A stretch of DNA of 64,000 nucleotides from contig NZ_CP085193.1 of NCBI RefSeq assembly GCF_024298965.1, forward strand, positions 2,356,001 through 2,420,000. Direction: 5' to 3'. Made by a program: the position numbers and the translations under genes. The stretch's first letter is position 1, and every line of letters begins with the position of its first letter. This DNA comes from Streptomyces rapamycinicus NRRL 5491. Its GTDB lineage: Bacteria; Actinomycetota; Actinomycetes; Streptomycetales; Streptomycetaceae. Below, one piece after another: positions 8,309 to 19,209 of the stretch. Below the pieces are notes generated by a model. The model had not been told where the DNA came from and ran no database searches. It was given only the letters and a program-made list of their open reading frames with translations.

Positions 8309-9481
8309 TCAGCCGACCTCAGGTCCCGCGAGAGCGCGGGCGATGACCACCCGCTGGATCTGGTTGGTGCCCTCCACGATCTGGAGGACCTTCGCCTCGC
8401 GCATATAGCGCTCGACCGGGAAGTCCACCGTGTAGCCGTATCCGCCCAGCAGTTGGACGGCATCGGTGGTGATCCGCATCGCGGCGTCCGTGCAGAACAG
8501 CTTGGCCATCGCCGCCTGCTTGGAGAACGGCCGCCCCGCGTCCCGCAGCCGTGCCGCCGTCAGGTACAGGGCGCGCCCGGCCTCGATCTGCGTGGCCATG
8601 TCGGCGAGCATGAAGCGCAAGCCCTGGAAGTCGGCTATCGGCCGGCCGAACTGCCGCCGCTGCGCGGTGTACGCGAGCGCCTCGTCCAGCGCCGCCTGGG
8701 CGACGCCGACGGCGCAGGCCGCGATGCCGAGCCGGCCCGCGTCGAGGGCGGACAGGGCGATCGCGAACCCCTGGCCCTCCTCGCCGATGCGGCGGGCGTC
8801 GGGGACCCGCACCCCGTCGAGGTGGATCTGGGCGGTCGGCGAACCGGCCATGCCCATCTTGTGCTCGGGTGCGGCCGCCGAGAGCCCGGGGGTGTCGGCG
8901 GGCACGAGGAAGGCGCTGATGCCACGGGTGCGCTCGGGGCCGGTGCGGGCGAGCACGGTGTAGAAGTCGGCGATGCCGCCGTGGGTGATCCACGCCTTGG
9001 TGCCCTCGAGGATCCAGGTGTCCCCGTCGCGGGTGGCCCGGGTGGTGAGCCCGGCCGCGTCGGAGCCGGAGGAGGGCTCGGAGAGGCAGTACGCGCCGAG
9101 CAGTCCGCCGCCCAGCATCGCGGGAAGGTGCTCGGCCAGCTGCTCCTTGCTGCCGTAGCCGGCGAGGGCGTGGCAGGCCAGGGTGTGGACGCTGACGCCG
9201 AGGCCGACGGTCAGCCGCGCGGCGGCGAGCTCCTCGAGGACCTGGAGGTAGACCGCGTACGGCTGGTCGCCGCCGCCGAACTCCTCGGGGTGGACCAGCC
9301 CCAGCAGCCCGGACTCGGACAGCAGGGTGAACAGCTCGCGGGGGAAGCGCCCGGCGGCCTCCTCCTCGGCGGCCCGGGGCTTGATCTCCCGTTCGATCAG
9401 CTCGCGGACGAGCGAGATCAGGTCGCGGGCCTCTTCGGTGGGCAGCTCACGCTCCACCGGCTGTGGGCCGTGATCGTTCAT
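8309..9481 (-). CDS. Acyl-CoA dehydrogenase
   Basis: A 390-aa flavoprotein that introduces the alpha,beta double bond into acyl-CoA and passes electrons to ETF. Domain order is standard: an N-terminal helical domain (about 15-125), a middle beta domain with YCLSEPSSGSDAAG (131-144), and a C-terminal helical domain with RRQFGRPI. The catalytic base is Glu370 in QIVEGTNQIQ, the position of the short/medium-chain enzymes. The ATG at 9481 is used. The substrate chain length cannot be read from the sequence. No partner thiolase or hydratase gene is nearby, so it appears monocistronic. Confidence 0.92.
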   Translation of the reverse strand: MNDHGPQPVERELPTEEARDLISLVRELIEREIKPRAAEEEAAGRFPRELFTLLSESGLLGLVHPEEFGGGDQPYAVYLQVLEELAAARLTVGLGVSVHTLACHALAGYGSKEQLAEHLPAMLGGGLLGAYCLSEPSSGSDAAGLTTRATRDGDTWILEGTKAWITHGGIADFYTVLARTGPERTRGISAFLVPADTPGLSAAAPEHKMGMAGSPTAQIHLDGVRVPDARRIGEEGQGFAIALSALDAGRLGIAACAVGVAQAALDEALAYTAQRRQFGRPIADFQGLRFMLADMATQIEAGRALYLTAARLRDAGRPFSKQAAMAKLFCTDAAMRITTDAVQLLGGYGYTVDFPVERYMREAKVLQIVEGTNQIQRVVIARALAGPEVG

Positions 9482-9731
9482 GGCGGCGCTCTCCTCTCCC
9501 CTGGTCAGGCGCTGCGGCGGCGTACGCCGGGGTGAGGCGGCGCCACCGGTGATGCTGCCGCCGTCCGGTCGGCCCGTCGGATCGCGAGCGGTATGACCTG
9601 CACTGCGGCGGTTGGAGTATGCCCGATCCGGAGCCTTCCGGTACCGGTCGCCCGATCTTCAACCAAATTCGCACATGGGCACCCACCACCTTCCTCCACG
9701 CACTCCCACCAACGTCGCACGCATGGAGCAA

Positions 9732-9769
9732 ATTGGCCCAGACCATTGACCCCACTGGTCTAGTCCTTC
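9732..9769 (+). promoter_or_regulatory. Pair of DasR-type direct repeats upstream of chitinase gene
   Basis: Two 16-bp boxes, ATTGGCCCAGACCATT (9732-9747) and ACTGGTCTAGTCCTTC (9754-9769), each match about 12 of 16 positions of the DasR consensus as I recall it (ACTGGTCTAGACCACT). Their starts are 22 bp apart. Paired 12-bp direct repeats overlapping the -35 region are known from Streptomyces chitinase promoters. Repression by DasR with relief by N-acetylglucosamine metabolites is the expected behaviour. The rest of 9482-9731 holds nothing I can assign. Confidence 0.7.
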
Positions 9770-9775
9770 TACCTT
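9746..9775 (+). promoter_or_regulatory. Predicted chitinase promoter
   Basis: A -35 element TTGACC (9746-9751) and a -10 element TACCTT (9770-9775) are separated by 18 bp. The first DasR-like box overlaps the -35 and the second fills the spacer, so repressor binding would block the polymerase. The ATG lies about 90 bp downstream. Confidence 0.5.
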
Positions 9776-9864
9776 TTCCCCACCCTGCCCTGCGCGTTCA
9801 TGTCAAGCTATGGGCAGGTCGTCGGGCAGTTCACTCTCCCCTCACCCCCCACCGAGGAGATTCC

Positions 9865-11130
<1,266 letters not shown>

Positions 11131-11155
11131 CCCCACAGCAACGCCCCTGATCGAC

Positions 11156-11189
11156 GCGGGCGGGGAGCCATCACCGGCTCCCCGCCCGC
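11156..11189 (+). terminator. Strong hairpin terminator after chitinase
   Basis: A perfect 14-bp stem, GCGGGCGGGGAGCC (11156-11169) with its complement at 11176-11189, and a 6-nt loop, 25 bp after the chitinase stop. Confidence 0.8.
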
Positions 11190-11436
11190 TTCGTCGTGCG
11201 CCCGCGCACAACCCGCCCATCGGTGTCAAGCGTTCAAGCGGCGCACGAGGGGGCGCGAGGAGCGTATGTGGAGAAGACCCCCCGGTAACGCCGCGAATCC
11301 CCTGTGAACGCGCTCTGTCCGGGGCTCGTACCTCAACGCGGCTTGTTCTGGCTATTGCGGGGCATCCGCCCCGCAAGGAAATCTGAGCGCACGGGTGGCC
11401 CGCTCCGCTCCGCGCGCGTGAACCAAAGGAACGATC

Positions 11437-11571
11437 ATGAGCTCCGAGCAGTGCCCGAGCTGTGGCGGCCAACTCGCCGTGAACCAGGACGGGTGGAAGA
11501 TCTGCCACTCCTGCGGCTATGCCTCCCCGCCCGCGGTCGTGCCCGCCCCCTCCCTGCCCGCGCATACCTGA
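11437..11571 (+). CDS. 44-aa zinc-ribbon protein
   Basis: A short gene in the 530-bp gap after the chitinase. The protein begins MSSEQCPSCGG and continues with KICHSCGYAS, so two CxxC knuckles (Cys6/Cys9 and Cys23/Cys26) are separated by 13 residues, a compact zinc ribbon. The tail is Pro/Ala-rich. The ATG has AAAGGAACGATC upstream, a good ribosome site. Function is unknown. Such mini ribbons can be stand-alone nucleic-acid- or protein-binding modules. It is on the same strand as the GAF-type regulator 90 bp downstream. The rest of 11190-11436 shows nothing I can assign. Confidence 0.7.
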   Translation: MSSEQCPSCGGQLAVNQDGWKICHSCGYASPPAVVPAPSLPAHT

Positions 11572-11660
11572 CCTGCCGACTCCTCCCGCCGCCCGATCCG
11601 TGAAAGCCTGAGACTCCGCACCTCCCCGTTCCGCCCCTCCGTACCGCTGAGCGAGGCACC

Positions 11661-13049
11661 ATGGTCAATCCCTGGCTGGCGATGGCGTCAGGCACCGACC
11701 CCGCTGAGCGCACCCGCGACGTGCGCCGCGCCCATGAGGCGTTTCTGACGGAGGGCGCGGTGAGTCCGGCCGTACGGCCGGTGGTGGCGGAGTCCTGGCG
11801 GCGCTCGGCCGACGCCCGGGTCGCCCAGGAGTGCAAGGCGCCGATCGACCTGGCGGACGACGCGCTGGACACCTACCGCGCGGACCATCCGCTGGCCCGG
11901 GTGATGCCGCTGTTCCGGGAGTTGCTGGGCACCATCGCCTACGACGGGGCGCATCTGCTCGCGGTCTGCGACGAGCAGGGCCGGCTGCTGTGGGTGGAGG
12001 GGCACGCGGGGATACGGAACCGGGCCGAGGGGATGAACTTCGTGGCCGGGGCGCGCTGGGACGAGCGCCACGCGGGCACCAACGCGCCCGGGACGGCGCT
12101 CACCGTCGACCACGCGGTGCAGATCTTCGCCACCGAGCACTTCAACCGCAGTGTGCAGCCGTGGACCTGCGCCGCCGCCCCGCTCCACGACCCGCACACC
12201 GGGCGGCTGCTCGGCGCGGTGGACATCACCGGCGGGGACCATCTGGCCGCTCCGCACAGCCTCGCCCTGGTCCAGGCGACCGCCCGCGCCGCCGAGGCCC
12301 AGCTGGGCGCGGAGGTGCCGCGGACCCGCGAGCCGCGGATCTCGCTGACGGCGCTGGGGCGGGACGAGGCGCTGCTGGCCGTCGACGGGCGGCGGCTGCG
12401 GCTCGGGCGGCGGCACAGCGAGATCATGGTGCTGCTGGCCGGCCATCCGGAGGGTCTTTCGGGCGACCGGCTGACCCTCGAGCTGTACGGGCCCCGGGCC
12501 GACGACCGCTCCCCGGTGACGCTGCGGGCCGAGCTGTCCCGGCTGCGCCGCCTGGTGGGCCCGCTGCTGGGCTCGCGCCCGTACCGGCTCTGCGGACCCG
12601 TGCGCACCGATCTGGGGGACGCCGCCGAGGCGTTGACCTCCGGCGACGCGTACACGGCGCTGCGGGCGTACACCGGGCCGCTGCTGCCGCTGTCGGAGGC
12701 GCCGGGGGTGTGCCGGATGCGGCAGGTGCTGGAGGACGGGCTGCGGCGCGCCGTGCTGTCCCACGGCGATCCTGAGCTGCTGCGGCGCTGGGCGCAGACA
12801 CCGTGGGGCGAGGACGATCTGGAGGTCGCGGAGACGCTGCTGACCACCCTTCCGGCGCATGCGCCCGGGCGGGCGGCGCCGGCGGCGCGGGTGCGGCGGC
12901 TGCGGGAGCTGTACGGGCTGCCGGGCGGTGCCCACCAGGGCGGCCACGAGGGCGAAGCGCCGCGCCGCCAAGGCGGTCATGAGCACGGTGCCCCGCGGCA
13001 AGGGGGCGGCCACCGGGACGCAACGTCCCCGCAACGTGGCCGTGCCTAG
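11661..13049 (+). CDS. GAF-domain transcriptional regulator (AcoR-like, no AAA+ domain)
   Basis: A 462-aa protein. Residues about 30-60 ([11 protein letters not shown]) and 75-215 form the N-terminal region and GAF sensor typical of AcoR-like activators of acetoin, alcohol or aldehyde catabolism, including [22 protein letters not shown]. The sigma-54 AAA+ domain is absent, as is common in actinobacteria. The C-terminal part has [20 protein letters not shown] and [16 protein letters not shown], which suggests a winged-helix DNA-binding region. The last 45 residues are Gly/His/Arg-rich and low complexity. It lies directly upstream of an aldehyde dehydrogenase on the same strand with an intervening hairpin, an arrangement common in Streptomyces. 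It probably activates that gene. Confidence 0.8.
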   Translation: MVNPWLAMASGTDPAERTRDVRRAHEAFLTEGAVSPAVRPVVAESWRRSADARVAQECKAPIDLADDALDTYRADHPLARVMPLFRELLGTIAYDGAHLLAVCDEQGRLLWVEGHAGIRNRAEGMNFVAGARWDERHAGTNAPGTALTVDHAVQIFATEHFNRSVQPWTCAAAPLHDPHTGRLLGAVDITGGDHLAAPHSLALVQATARAAEAQLGAEVPRTREPRISLTALGRDEALLAVDGRRLRLGRRHSEIMVLLAGHPEGLSGDRLTLELYGPRADDRSPVTLRAELSRLRRLVGPLLGSRPYRLCGPVRTDLGDAAEALTSGDAYTALRAYTGPLLPLSEAPGVCRMRQVLEDGLRRAVLSHGDPELLRRWAQTPWGEDDLEVAETLLTTLPAHAPGRAAPAARVRRLRELYGLPGGAHQGGHEGEAPRRQGGHEHGAPRQGGGHRDATSPQRGRA

Positions 13050-13059
13050 CCTCCCCGTC

Positions 13060-13089
13060 GGCTCCGCCCGTGTCGGCGCGGGCGGAGCC
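13060..13089 (+). terminator. Hairpin between the regulator and aldehyde dehydrogenase genes
   Basis: GGCTCCGCCCG (13060-13070) pairs perfectly with 13079-13089 across an 8-nt loop, 11 bp after the regulator stop. The dehydrogenase therefore probably has its own promoter in 13090-13145. Confidence 0.65.
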
Positions 13090-13156
13090 TGGACGCGCCC
13101 CCGAACGACGCGTCCGGCAACGGGACCCACCACGCGTACACCAGGGAGGCCGCCCC

Positions 13157-14680
<1,524 letters not shown>

Positions 14681-14687
14681 GCACCGC

Positions 14688-14731
14688 GACAGGGCGTCTG
14701 ACCAGGGAAAATGCCCGTCAGGCGCCCTGTC
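14688..14731 (+). terminator. Hairpin terminator after aldehyde dehydrogenase
   Basis: A 15-bp stem with one G-T pair: 14688-14702 pairs with 14717-14731, with a further GGG/CCC inside the loop. It begins seven bases after the stop. Confidence 0.7.
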
Positions 14732-15048
14732 GGCGCGCGATCTGGGCCGCGAGTCGAAACACGCCCTTCTCAGCCCGTCAAGGTGCCCGGTGTGGTGGTG
14801 AGTGGCTGGATGGCGCCGTTCAAGCGGGCGCGGGGCCATTGCGAGGCAGGGTCTACGTCGACGCGGCGGTGCCAGTGGAGCTGGATGTCGGCGGTGGGGA
14901 GGTCGACGGGCACCTCGTGGAGGCGCTCGCCCGACTTGCACCTGACGCCAACGTGAGGTTCTAGCGTGGTGGCGTCGGCACTCGCCGGACATTCACCCCA
15001 CTGATCTCACGAACGGCCGGTTCAGGCCGCGTGGAAAGGCAGAACGTC
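14732..15048. other. 317-bp gap with a repeat and a gene remnant
   Basis: It holds a 28-bp segment (14741-14768) that recurs at 25280-25307. It also holds an open frame ending at the TAG at 14962-14964 whose last residues (DAAVPVELDV, then LVEALARLAPDANVRF) look like the C-terminus of a once-real protein without a start. The remainder before 15049 should carry the promoter of the oxidoreductase gene, but I see no clear elements. Confidence 0.4.
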
Positions 15049-15954
15049 ATGCGCGCAGTCCGCTATCACGAGTACGGCGGCGTGGAGACCCTTGTGGTCG
15101 AGCAGGTGCCGGACCCGCATCCCGGGCCCGGCGAGATCCGCGTCCGCGTCGCGGCGGCCGGCGTCAATCCCGTCGACTGGAAGGTGCGTTCCGGTGCGGT
15201 GCGCGAGGTGCTCCCCGTGGACCTGCCCGCGATTCCCGGGCGTGATGCCGTCGGCGTGGTCGACGAGACCGGTGAGGGCGTGCGGGGGGTGAGCATCGGC
15301 GACCGTGTCTTCGGGCTGGGCGGCGTCACCGGCGCGACAGCGGAGCTGGCCGTGCTCTCGGCCTGGGCCCACGCGCCCACCACGTGGACCGACGAGGAGG
15401 CCGCCGGTGCCGGTCTGGCATCCGTGACCGCGATGGGCGGGCTGAAGGCGCTCGGCCCCCTGCGGGGGCGCACCCTGCTCGTCGAGGGCGCCGCCGGGGG
15501 CGTGGGCAGTGCCGCGGTCGAGATCGCGGTGGCTCAGGGCGCCACCGTGATCGGGACGGCCAGCGAGCGCAATCACGAGTTCCTCACCTCTCTCGGAGCC
15601 GTTCCCACCACCTACGGCACCGGCCTCGCGGAGCGCCTCGCCACCCTGGCTCCGGACGGTGTCGACATCGCGCTCGACACCGCGGCCTCCGGGTCCCTGG
15701 CCGATCTCATCGCGATCGTGGGCGACCCTGCTCGTGTGTCGACGATCGCCGACCACACCAACGCGCAGCGCCTGGGCGCACGTCTGGCCAACGCGGAGAA
15801 CGACTCCACCCTCCTCGCCGAAGCGGGCGAACTCGGCCGGCAAGGCCGCTACACACCGCGCGTCGAGCGGACCTACCCGCTCGAACGGATCGCGGAAGCG
15901 CACGCATACGCCGAGCGCGGACACACACGGGGAAAGATCGTGGTCCGCATCTGA
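15049..15954 (+). CDS. Zinc-independent MDR oxidoreductase (quinone reductase-like)
   Basis: A 301-aa medium-chain dehydrogenase/reductase that probably reduces quinones or enones with NADPH. The N-terminal GroES-like half contains AAAGVNPVDWKVRSG and lacks the zinc cysteines. The Rossmann half carries VEGAAGGVGSAAVEIAV (about 148-164). The length fits the short NADP-dependent oxidoreductase subgroup. I chose the ATG at 15049 (MRAVRYHEYGGVE) with GGAAAGG upstream over the GTG at 15031. The last 130 bp of the gene plus nine downstream bases recur almost exactly at 25308-25448, so a second copy once existed. No obvious operon partner is nearby. Confidence 0.85.
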   Translation: MRAVRYHEYGGVETLVVEQVPDPHPGPGEIRVRVAAAGVNPVDWKVRSGAVREVLPVDLPAIPGRDAVGVVDETGEGVRGVSIGDRVFGLGGVTGATAELAVLSAWAHAPTTWTDEEAAGAGLASVTAMGGLKALGPLRGRTLLVEGAAGGVGSAAVEIAVAQGATVIGTASERNHEFLTSLGAVPTTYGTGLAERLATLAPDGVDIALDTAASGSLADLIAIVGDPARVSTIADHTNAQRLGARLANAENDSTLLAEAGELGRQGRYTPRVERTYPLERIAEAHAYAERGHTRGKIVVRI

Positions 15955-15963
15955 GCCTGTCCC
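15823..15963 (+). repeat. Dispersed 141-bp repeat, copy 1 (3' end of oxidoreductase gene)
   Basis: This segment matches 25308-25448 with about six differences and no gaps (constant offset 9485). Together with 14741-14768, which matches 25280-25307, it shows that a larger unit was duplicated and the other copy lost about 1.05 kb of its interior. Confidence 0.85.
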
Positions 15964-16026
15964 ACCGTTCGAAGCTCCGACTGCGGGGCACGCTGCACGA
16001 GACGGTGCCCTGCGATGTCCCGGTGC

Positions 16027-16290
16027 TCAAGAGCCTGAACTGACGGGTGCGACGCGCCGCCCGCGGAGCCGCCGGCGGTTGATGTCGTGACCGTAACGGC
16101 GGTCGGCGTACAGCGCGGGGCTTGCGGCGGGGGCGGCCCCCGCTTGGCCTGCACGTACGACGAATCGACCGTGGCACGGGAGAAGCCCAGACGGTCCGCC
16201 GCCGAAACCGGTCCAGCAGCACCTGCCGAAGCTCATCACAGAGCCCGGCCGCTTGCCACTCGGCCGGCCTCCGCCAGCATGTGAGCCCCG
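16027..16290 (-). pseudogene. Remnant of an IS5-like transposase
   Basis: Minus-strand pieces of a DDE transposase appear in different frames: EWQAAGLCDELRQVLLDRF (near 16200-16270), then FSRATVDSSYVQAKRG (near 16140-16190), then RPRRKPRALYADRRYGHDIN and RRRLRGRRVAPV (near 16030-16130). The order matches IS5-family transposases, but the block between VQAKRG and RPRRKP, normally about 60 residues, is deleted and frames shift. No terminal inverted repeats were found. The element is dead. The downstream part (15964-16026) does not continue recognisably. Confidence 0.65.
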
Positions 16291-16370
16291 GACACTCGGC
16301 GTTGACTCGCTCTGGCACACGAGCCGTCTGAGAGCTGGTGCGGTCGTGGGCCGGTTCAAGCAGTTCGAGC

Positions 16371-16574
16371 ATGGTCAGTCCTACTCGGGCCTGGGAGGAG
16401 GTGCAGCGGCCGGTCTCGCGGATGCGGATCTGGAACGAGCTGCGTACCTTGCGGCTGTCCGGTGTGCTGGACCGGATCGCGGGCATGGTGGTCGGTATCC
16501 CGGCCGAGGTCGCGTCCTACGAGAGTGGCGGAGAGCGCGCGGGTCTACGCGACGTGGCACTCGGACGCGGGTGA
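16371..16574 (+). pseudogene. Fragment resembling LD-carboxypeptidase (S66)
   Basis: A short open frame containing WNELRTLRLSGVLDRIAGMV followed by VGIPAEVASYESGGERAGL and RDVALGRG resembles the interior of S66 LD-carboxypeptidase/MccF-type proteins, where a LRLxGVxDRIAGxVVG segment is followed by a loop and LRDxxL. Both ends are missing: the catalytic Ser and the Glu-His region are absent. It abuts the transposase remnant, suggesting an insertion that destroyed the gene. The assignment rests on motif resemblance only. Confidence 0.4.
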
Positions 16575-16611
16575 GGAGCGGCGAACGGGACTGATCCCCG
16601 TCCGCCGCTCC
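16575..16611 (-). terminator. Hairpin downstream of the MFS gene
   Basis: GGAGCGGCG (16575-16583) pairs with CGCCGCTCC (16603-16611), and ACGGG/CCCGT continues the stem after an A/C mismatch. It lies 18 bp beyond the MFS stop. Confidence 0.6.
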
Positions 16612-16629
16612 GTTCCCGCATATGGTCCG

Positions 16630-17931
16630 TCAGGCGGACGCGGGCTGTGCCTCAGGCGCCTGCACGGCCGTGAGGCGGCCGGTGCGGTGCAACCCGTACA
16701 GAGCCACGGCACAGGCCAGGCCCAGTGCCAGCAGCGCGAGCCACGGCAGCGCGGACATCCCCGCCGCCCGGGCGGCGTCCAGCGCCGCTCCGGTGAGCAG
16801 GTTGCCCAGGGTGATGCCGACGCCGCAGATGGTGTTGTACAGCCCGTAGTGGGTGGCCACGAGCCGGTTCCCCGAGAGCCGGACGATGGTGTCCATCTCG
16901 AACGGGTAGGCGATCATCGTCCCCAGCGCGAGCAGCAATGCCGAGAGCGCGGGCGGGACGGCCGCGAGCAGCCAGCGGCCCACGCCGCCGCCCGGTACTG
17001 GAGCCGCGGTCGCGAGCAGCAGTGGTACGAACGCCACCCCCATCGAGAGCAGCCCCCAGGCCAGCGCCCGCCCCGGCTCCATCCGGGCCTTGCACCAGGC
17101 GGTGACCTTCGTCTGTCCGAGGATGGTGCTCAGTCCCGAGACGGCGAACAGCAATGCCACCGCCACCGTCCCGGACTCACCCTCGCCACCGAGGCGGCGC
17201 ACTTCGAGCGGCAGGGCCAGATAGACCTGGAACGACAGGACATACGAGCCGATCATGGCGGCCGAGAAGAGCAGGAAGGGCCGGTTGGCCACCACCTCTC
17301 GCCACTGCGACAACACGCTCTCGCGCCCTGTGTCCTGGCCCTCCTCGGTGTTGTCGCCCCTCCGGGGCGGCAGCGCGCGGATCTGTACGACGCTGAGCAC
17401 GGCGAAGACCGCTGCCGCGACCAGGCAGGTGACGCGGAAGCCGATGCCGGTCAGCACCATGCCCACCAGCGGGCCGAGCAGGATTCCCGCCTGGTAGAAG
17501 ATGTTGAACAGGGCGAACGCCTCCACCCGGCGCTCTCCCGCGTCCGCTGCGAGGTACGCCCGTACCGCGGGGTTGAACAGGGCACCGGCCAGCCCCGTGG
17601 CCGCCGAGGCCGCCAGTAGCGCGGGCAGGGAGTCCACGAGGCCCAGAGCGGCGAATCCGACGGTGCGCAGCACGCATCCGGCGATGATCAGCGGCTTGTA
17701 GCCCAGCCGGTCCGCCAGCGTGCCACCGACCAGGAACATGCCCTGCTGGCTGAAGTTGCGCACTCCCAGAATGAGTCCGACGAGCCAGCCGGCCAGCCCC
17801 AGAGTGCCGGACAGGTGGGCGGCCAGGTAGGGCATGAGCATGTAGAAACCCAGGTTGATGGTGAACTGGTTCACCATCAACAGCTGGACACTGCGCTCGT
17901 AGGAACGCACCTGTGTGAACAGCGACTTCAC
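16630..17931 (-). CDS. MFS transporter, drug-efflux-like
   Basis: A 433-aa major-facilitator protein with about 12 hydrophobic helices. The loop after helix 2 carries the MFS signature as GGTLADRLGYKP (69-80). A hydrophilic central loop near 190-215 (PPRRGDNTEEGQDTGRES) separates the two halves. The family (MdtH/YceL-like) includes exporters of small toxic compounds, but the substrate is unknown. The GTG start is preceded by a strong GAGGAGGTGG. It reads toward the transposase/S66 debris and is followed by a hairpin. Confidence 0.85.
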   Translation of the reverse strand: MKSLFTQVRSYERSVQLLMVNQFTINLGFYMLMPYLAAHLSGTLGLAGWLVGLILGVRNFSQQGMFLVGGTLADRLGYKPLIIAGCVLRTVGFAALGLVDSLPALLAASAATGLAGALFNPAVRAYLAADAGERRVEAFALFNIFYQAGILLGPLVGMVLTGIGFRVTCLVAAAVFAVLSVVQIRALPPRRGDNTEEGQDTGRESVLSQWREVVANRPFLLFSAAMIGSYVLSFQVYLALPLEVRRLGGEGESGTVAVALLFAVSGLSTILGQTKVTAWCKARMEPGRALAWGLLSMGVAFVPLLLATAAPVPGGGVGRWLLAAVPPALSALLLALGTMIAYPFEMDTIVRLSGNRLVATHYGLYNTICGVGITLGNLLTGAALDAARAAGMSALPWLALLALGLACAVALYGLHRTGRLTAVQAPEAQPASA

Positions 17932-17956
17932 TGAGCCACCTCCTCGTCGGGACGGC

Positions 17957-18403
17957 CTAAATGCGCCACCGGCAGACGACGGACAGCCTGGAACTCCCGG
18001 CCAGTGCTCGGCTGCTTCTCTCTCGCCCGTGGTGCACCACGGCGCGGATGGCCGCCATGGCGGATGCCGGAGCTACGCCGACAGTCGGTACCGGCTCACG
18101 CGAGGGCGCCGGTGGCCTCGGCACGGAGAGACCGGCAAGGCCGCGTGGAGCGCAGGACTCCGCGCTGGGTACTGCCTCGGTGTCCGCGTTCACGGGCGAT
18201 GCCGCCTGCGCGGACCCCCCGGACGCGATCGGCACCGGAGCGCTCCGGTGGCCTGACTCCTTGTGTGGACCGGCACAGTCCAGAACGGCCAGCAGCAACC
18301 CGCACAACGCAACGGCGATGAGGCAGCGATACCCAAGAGTCCCCGGTAAGAGGCCAGGGCGGACGTGGCGATGTAACGGCAACAGTTCCTCCGCGTGGGC
18401 CAC
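17957..18403 (-). CDS. Small putative membrane/secreted protein with two TTA codons
   Basis: A 148-aa open frame with one hydrophobic segment (YRCLIAVALCGLLLAVLDCAG, about residues 25-45, split here only by description) followed by a hydrophilic region with scattered His and Cys. The pattern of basic N-terminus, single helix ending in a cysteine and then a HKESGH-type motif suggests a small membrane or exported protein, as often found near copper genes. I cannot name a family firmly. Leucines 10 and 19 are TTA codons, which would make translation bldA-dependent. No good ribosome site precedes the GTG, so the true start may be elsewhere. It ends just upstream of the MFS start on the same strand. 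Confidence 0.4.
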   Translation of the reverse strand: MAHAEELLPLHRHVRPGLLPGTLGYRCLIAVALCGLLLAVLDCAGPHKESGHRSAPVPIASGGSAQAASPVNADTEAVPSAESCAPRGLAGLSVPRPPAPSREPVPTVGVAPASAMAAIRAVVHHGRERSSRALAGSSRLSVVCRWRI

Positions 18404-18593
18404 CGCCCCCGGTGCGGAGCGGGGATGGGCGGTGGGCAGAGACCGGCAGGACAGGGTTCAGCGCCCCGAATGTCCCCGAACCAGCGTTTGGACCAGCGGA
18501 TCCGGGAGATCAGGGGCACCGCGAACCGGCAACACCGAGCCGGGCCGGGCATATGGCGGGCATACGCCGACCGGCCGACGGTACGGGGTGCGC

Positions 18594-19058
18594 CTAAATC
18601 CGCAGAACCACGCGGGCAGCGGAGTCCGTCAACGGACATCCCGCCGAAGCCAACCGGACCGGGCCGGTCATCCCCGATGGCACGGCCGGAGGAGCCGACG
18701 CCCGGCCGAGCATCGCCGGGCAAGGGGCCACCCATACGGAACCGTACTGCGGCTGACCCACCAGACACTCATGCGCCGGGTGAGAGGAGTCATGGTTGCC
18801 GTTGTGGGGATCGTTCCGTGACTCGACCCCGCCGCCGGACATCTTCTCAGCGGCGGCGGACGCTGTCCCGGTGTCGCCCTGGCTCACGGTCGCACCCTGA
18901 TCTACCGCACCAAATGCGAGATGCCCGGCTACGCCTTCCGCGCTCACGCCATGCGCGTACACGAACCCGAGCAGGAGCGCCGCCACCCACAGCACACGCA
19001 GCGGCCGCCGCGACGGACGGCACCACGTCATAACGGAGGGAGACCAGGCCGTAACCAT
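18594..19058 (-). CDS. Small His-rich exported protein, DUF6153-like
   Basis: An open frame of up to 154 aa with a hydrophobic segment RVLWVAALLLGFVYAHGV, then a His/Ser/Asn-rich region (NDPHNGNHDSSHPAHECLVG) and a Cys-containing tail. This resembles the small actinobacterial proteins grouped as DUF6153, which have one helix, a His-rich middle and a conserved Cys, and which often lie near copper or heavy-metal genes. Starts at 19058 or 19031 are possible, and neither has a clear ribosome site. A TAGTGT hexamer just upstream of 19058 could be the -10 of a leaderless transcript. It is divergent from the BlaI-like gene. Function is unknown. Confidence 0.5.
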   Translation of the reverse strand: MVTAWSPSVMTWCRPSRRPLRVLWVAALLLGFVYAHGVSAEGVAGHLAFGAVDQGATVSQGDTGTASAAAEKMSGGGVESRNDPHNGNHDSSHPAHECLVGQPQYGSVWVAPCPAMLGRASAPPAVPSGMTGPVRLASAGCPLTDSAARVVLRI

Positions 19059-19162
19059 GCCGTGACACTAGCGCTGAAGCGGAAGCACTCGAGAAGGACC
19101 TGAGACTTCGCGCCAAGTTCCCGCGCAGCACGCGGAATGGGGCGGACCGTCGCACGCCGAAC

Positions 19163-19182
19163 CTCCTACCCTGGCGTAGTGG
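19163..19182. promoter_or_regulatory. BlaI-type operator upstream of the blaI-like gene
   Basis: CTCCTAC-N6-GTAGTGG (19163-19182) differs from the perfect dyad CTACTAC-N6-GTAGTAG found upstream of the methyltransferase gene by one base in each arm. It lies 28 bp before the GTG of the BlaI-like gene. Mycobacterial BlaI binds TACA/TGTA-type dyads of related form. Autoregulation is inferred. Confidence 0.65.
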
Positions 19183-19209
19183 GCGATGTTTTACGGAGGT
19201 GAGATCGCA

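Noticed and set aside
9619..9864. Upstream extension of the chitinase frame
   Set aside because: The extension runs through the promoter and DasR-like boxes. The ATG at 9865 has a ribosome site and begins a textbook signal peptide.
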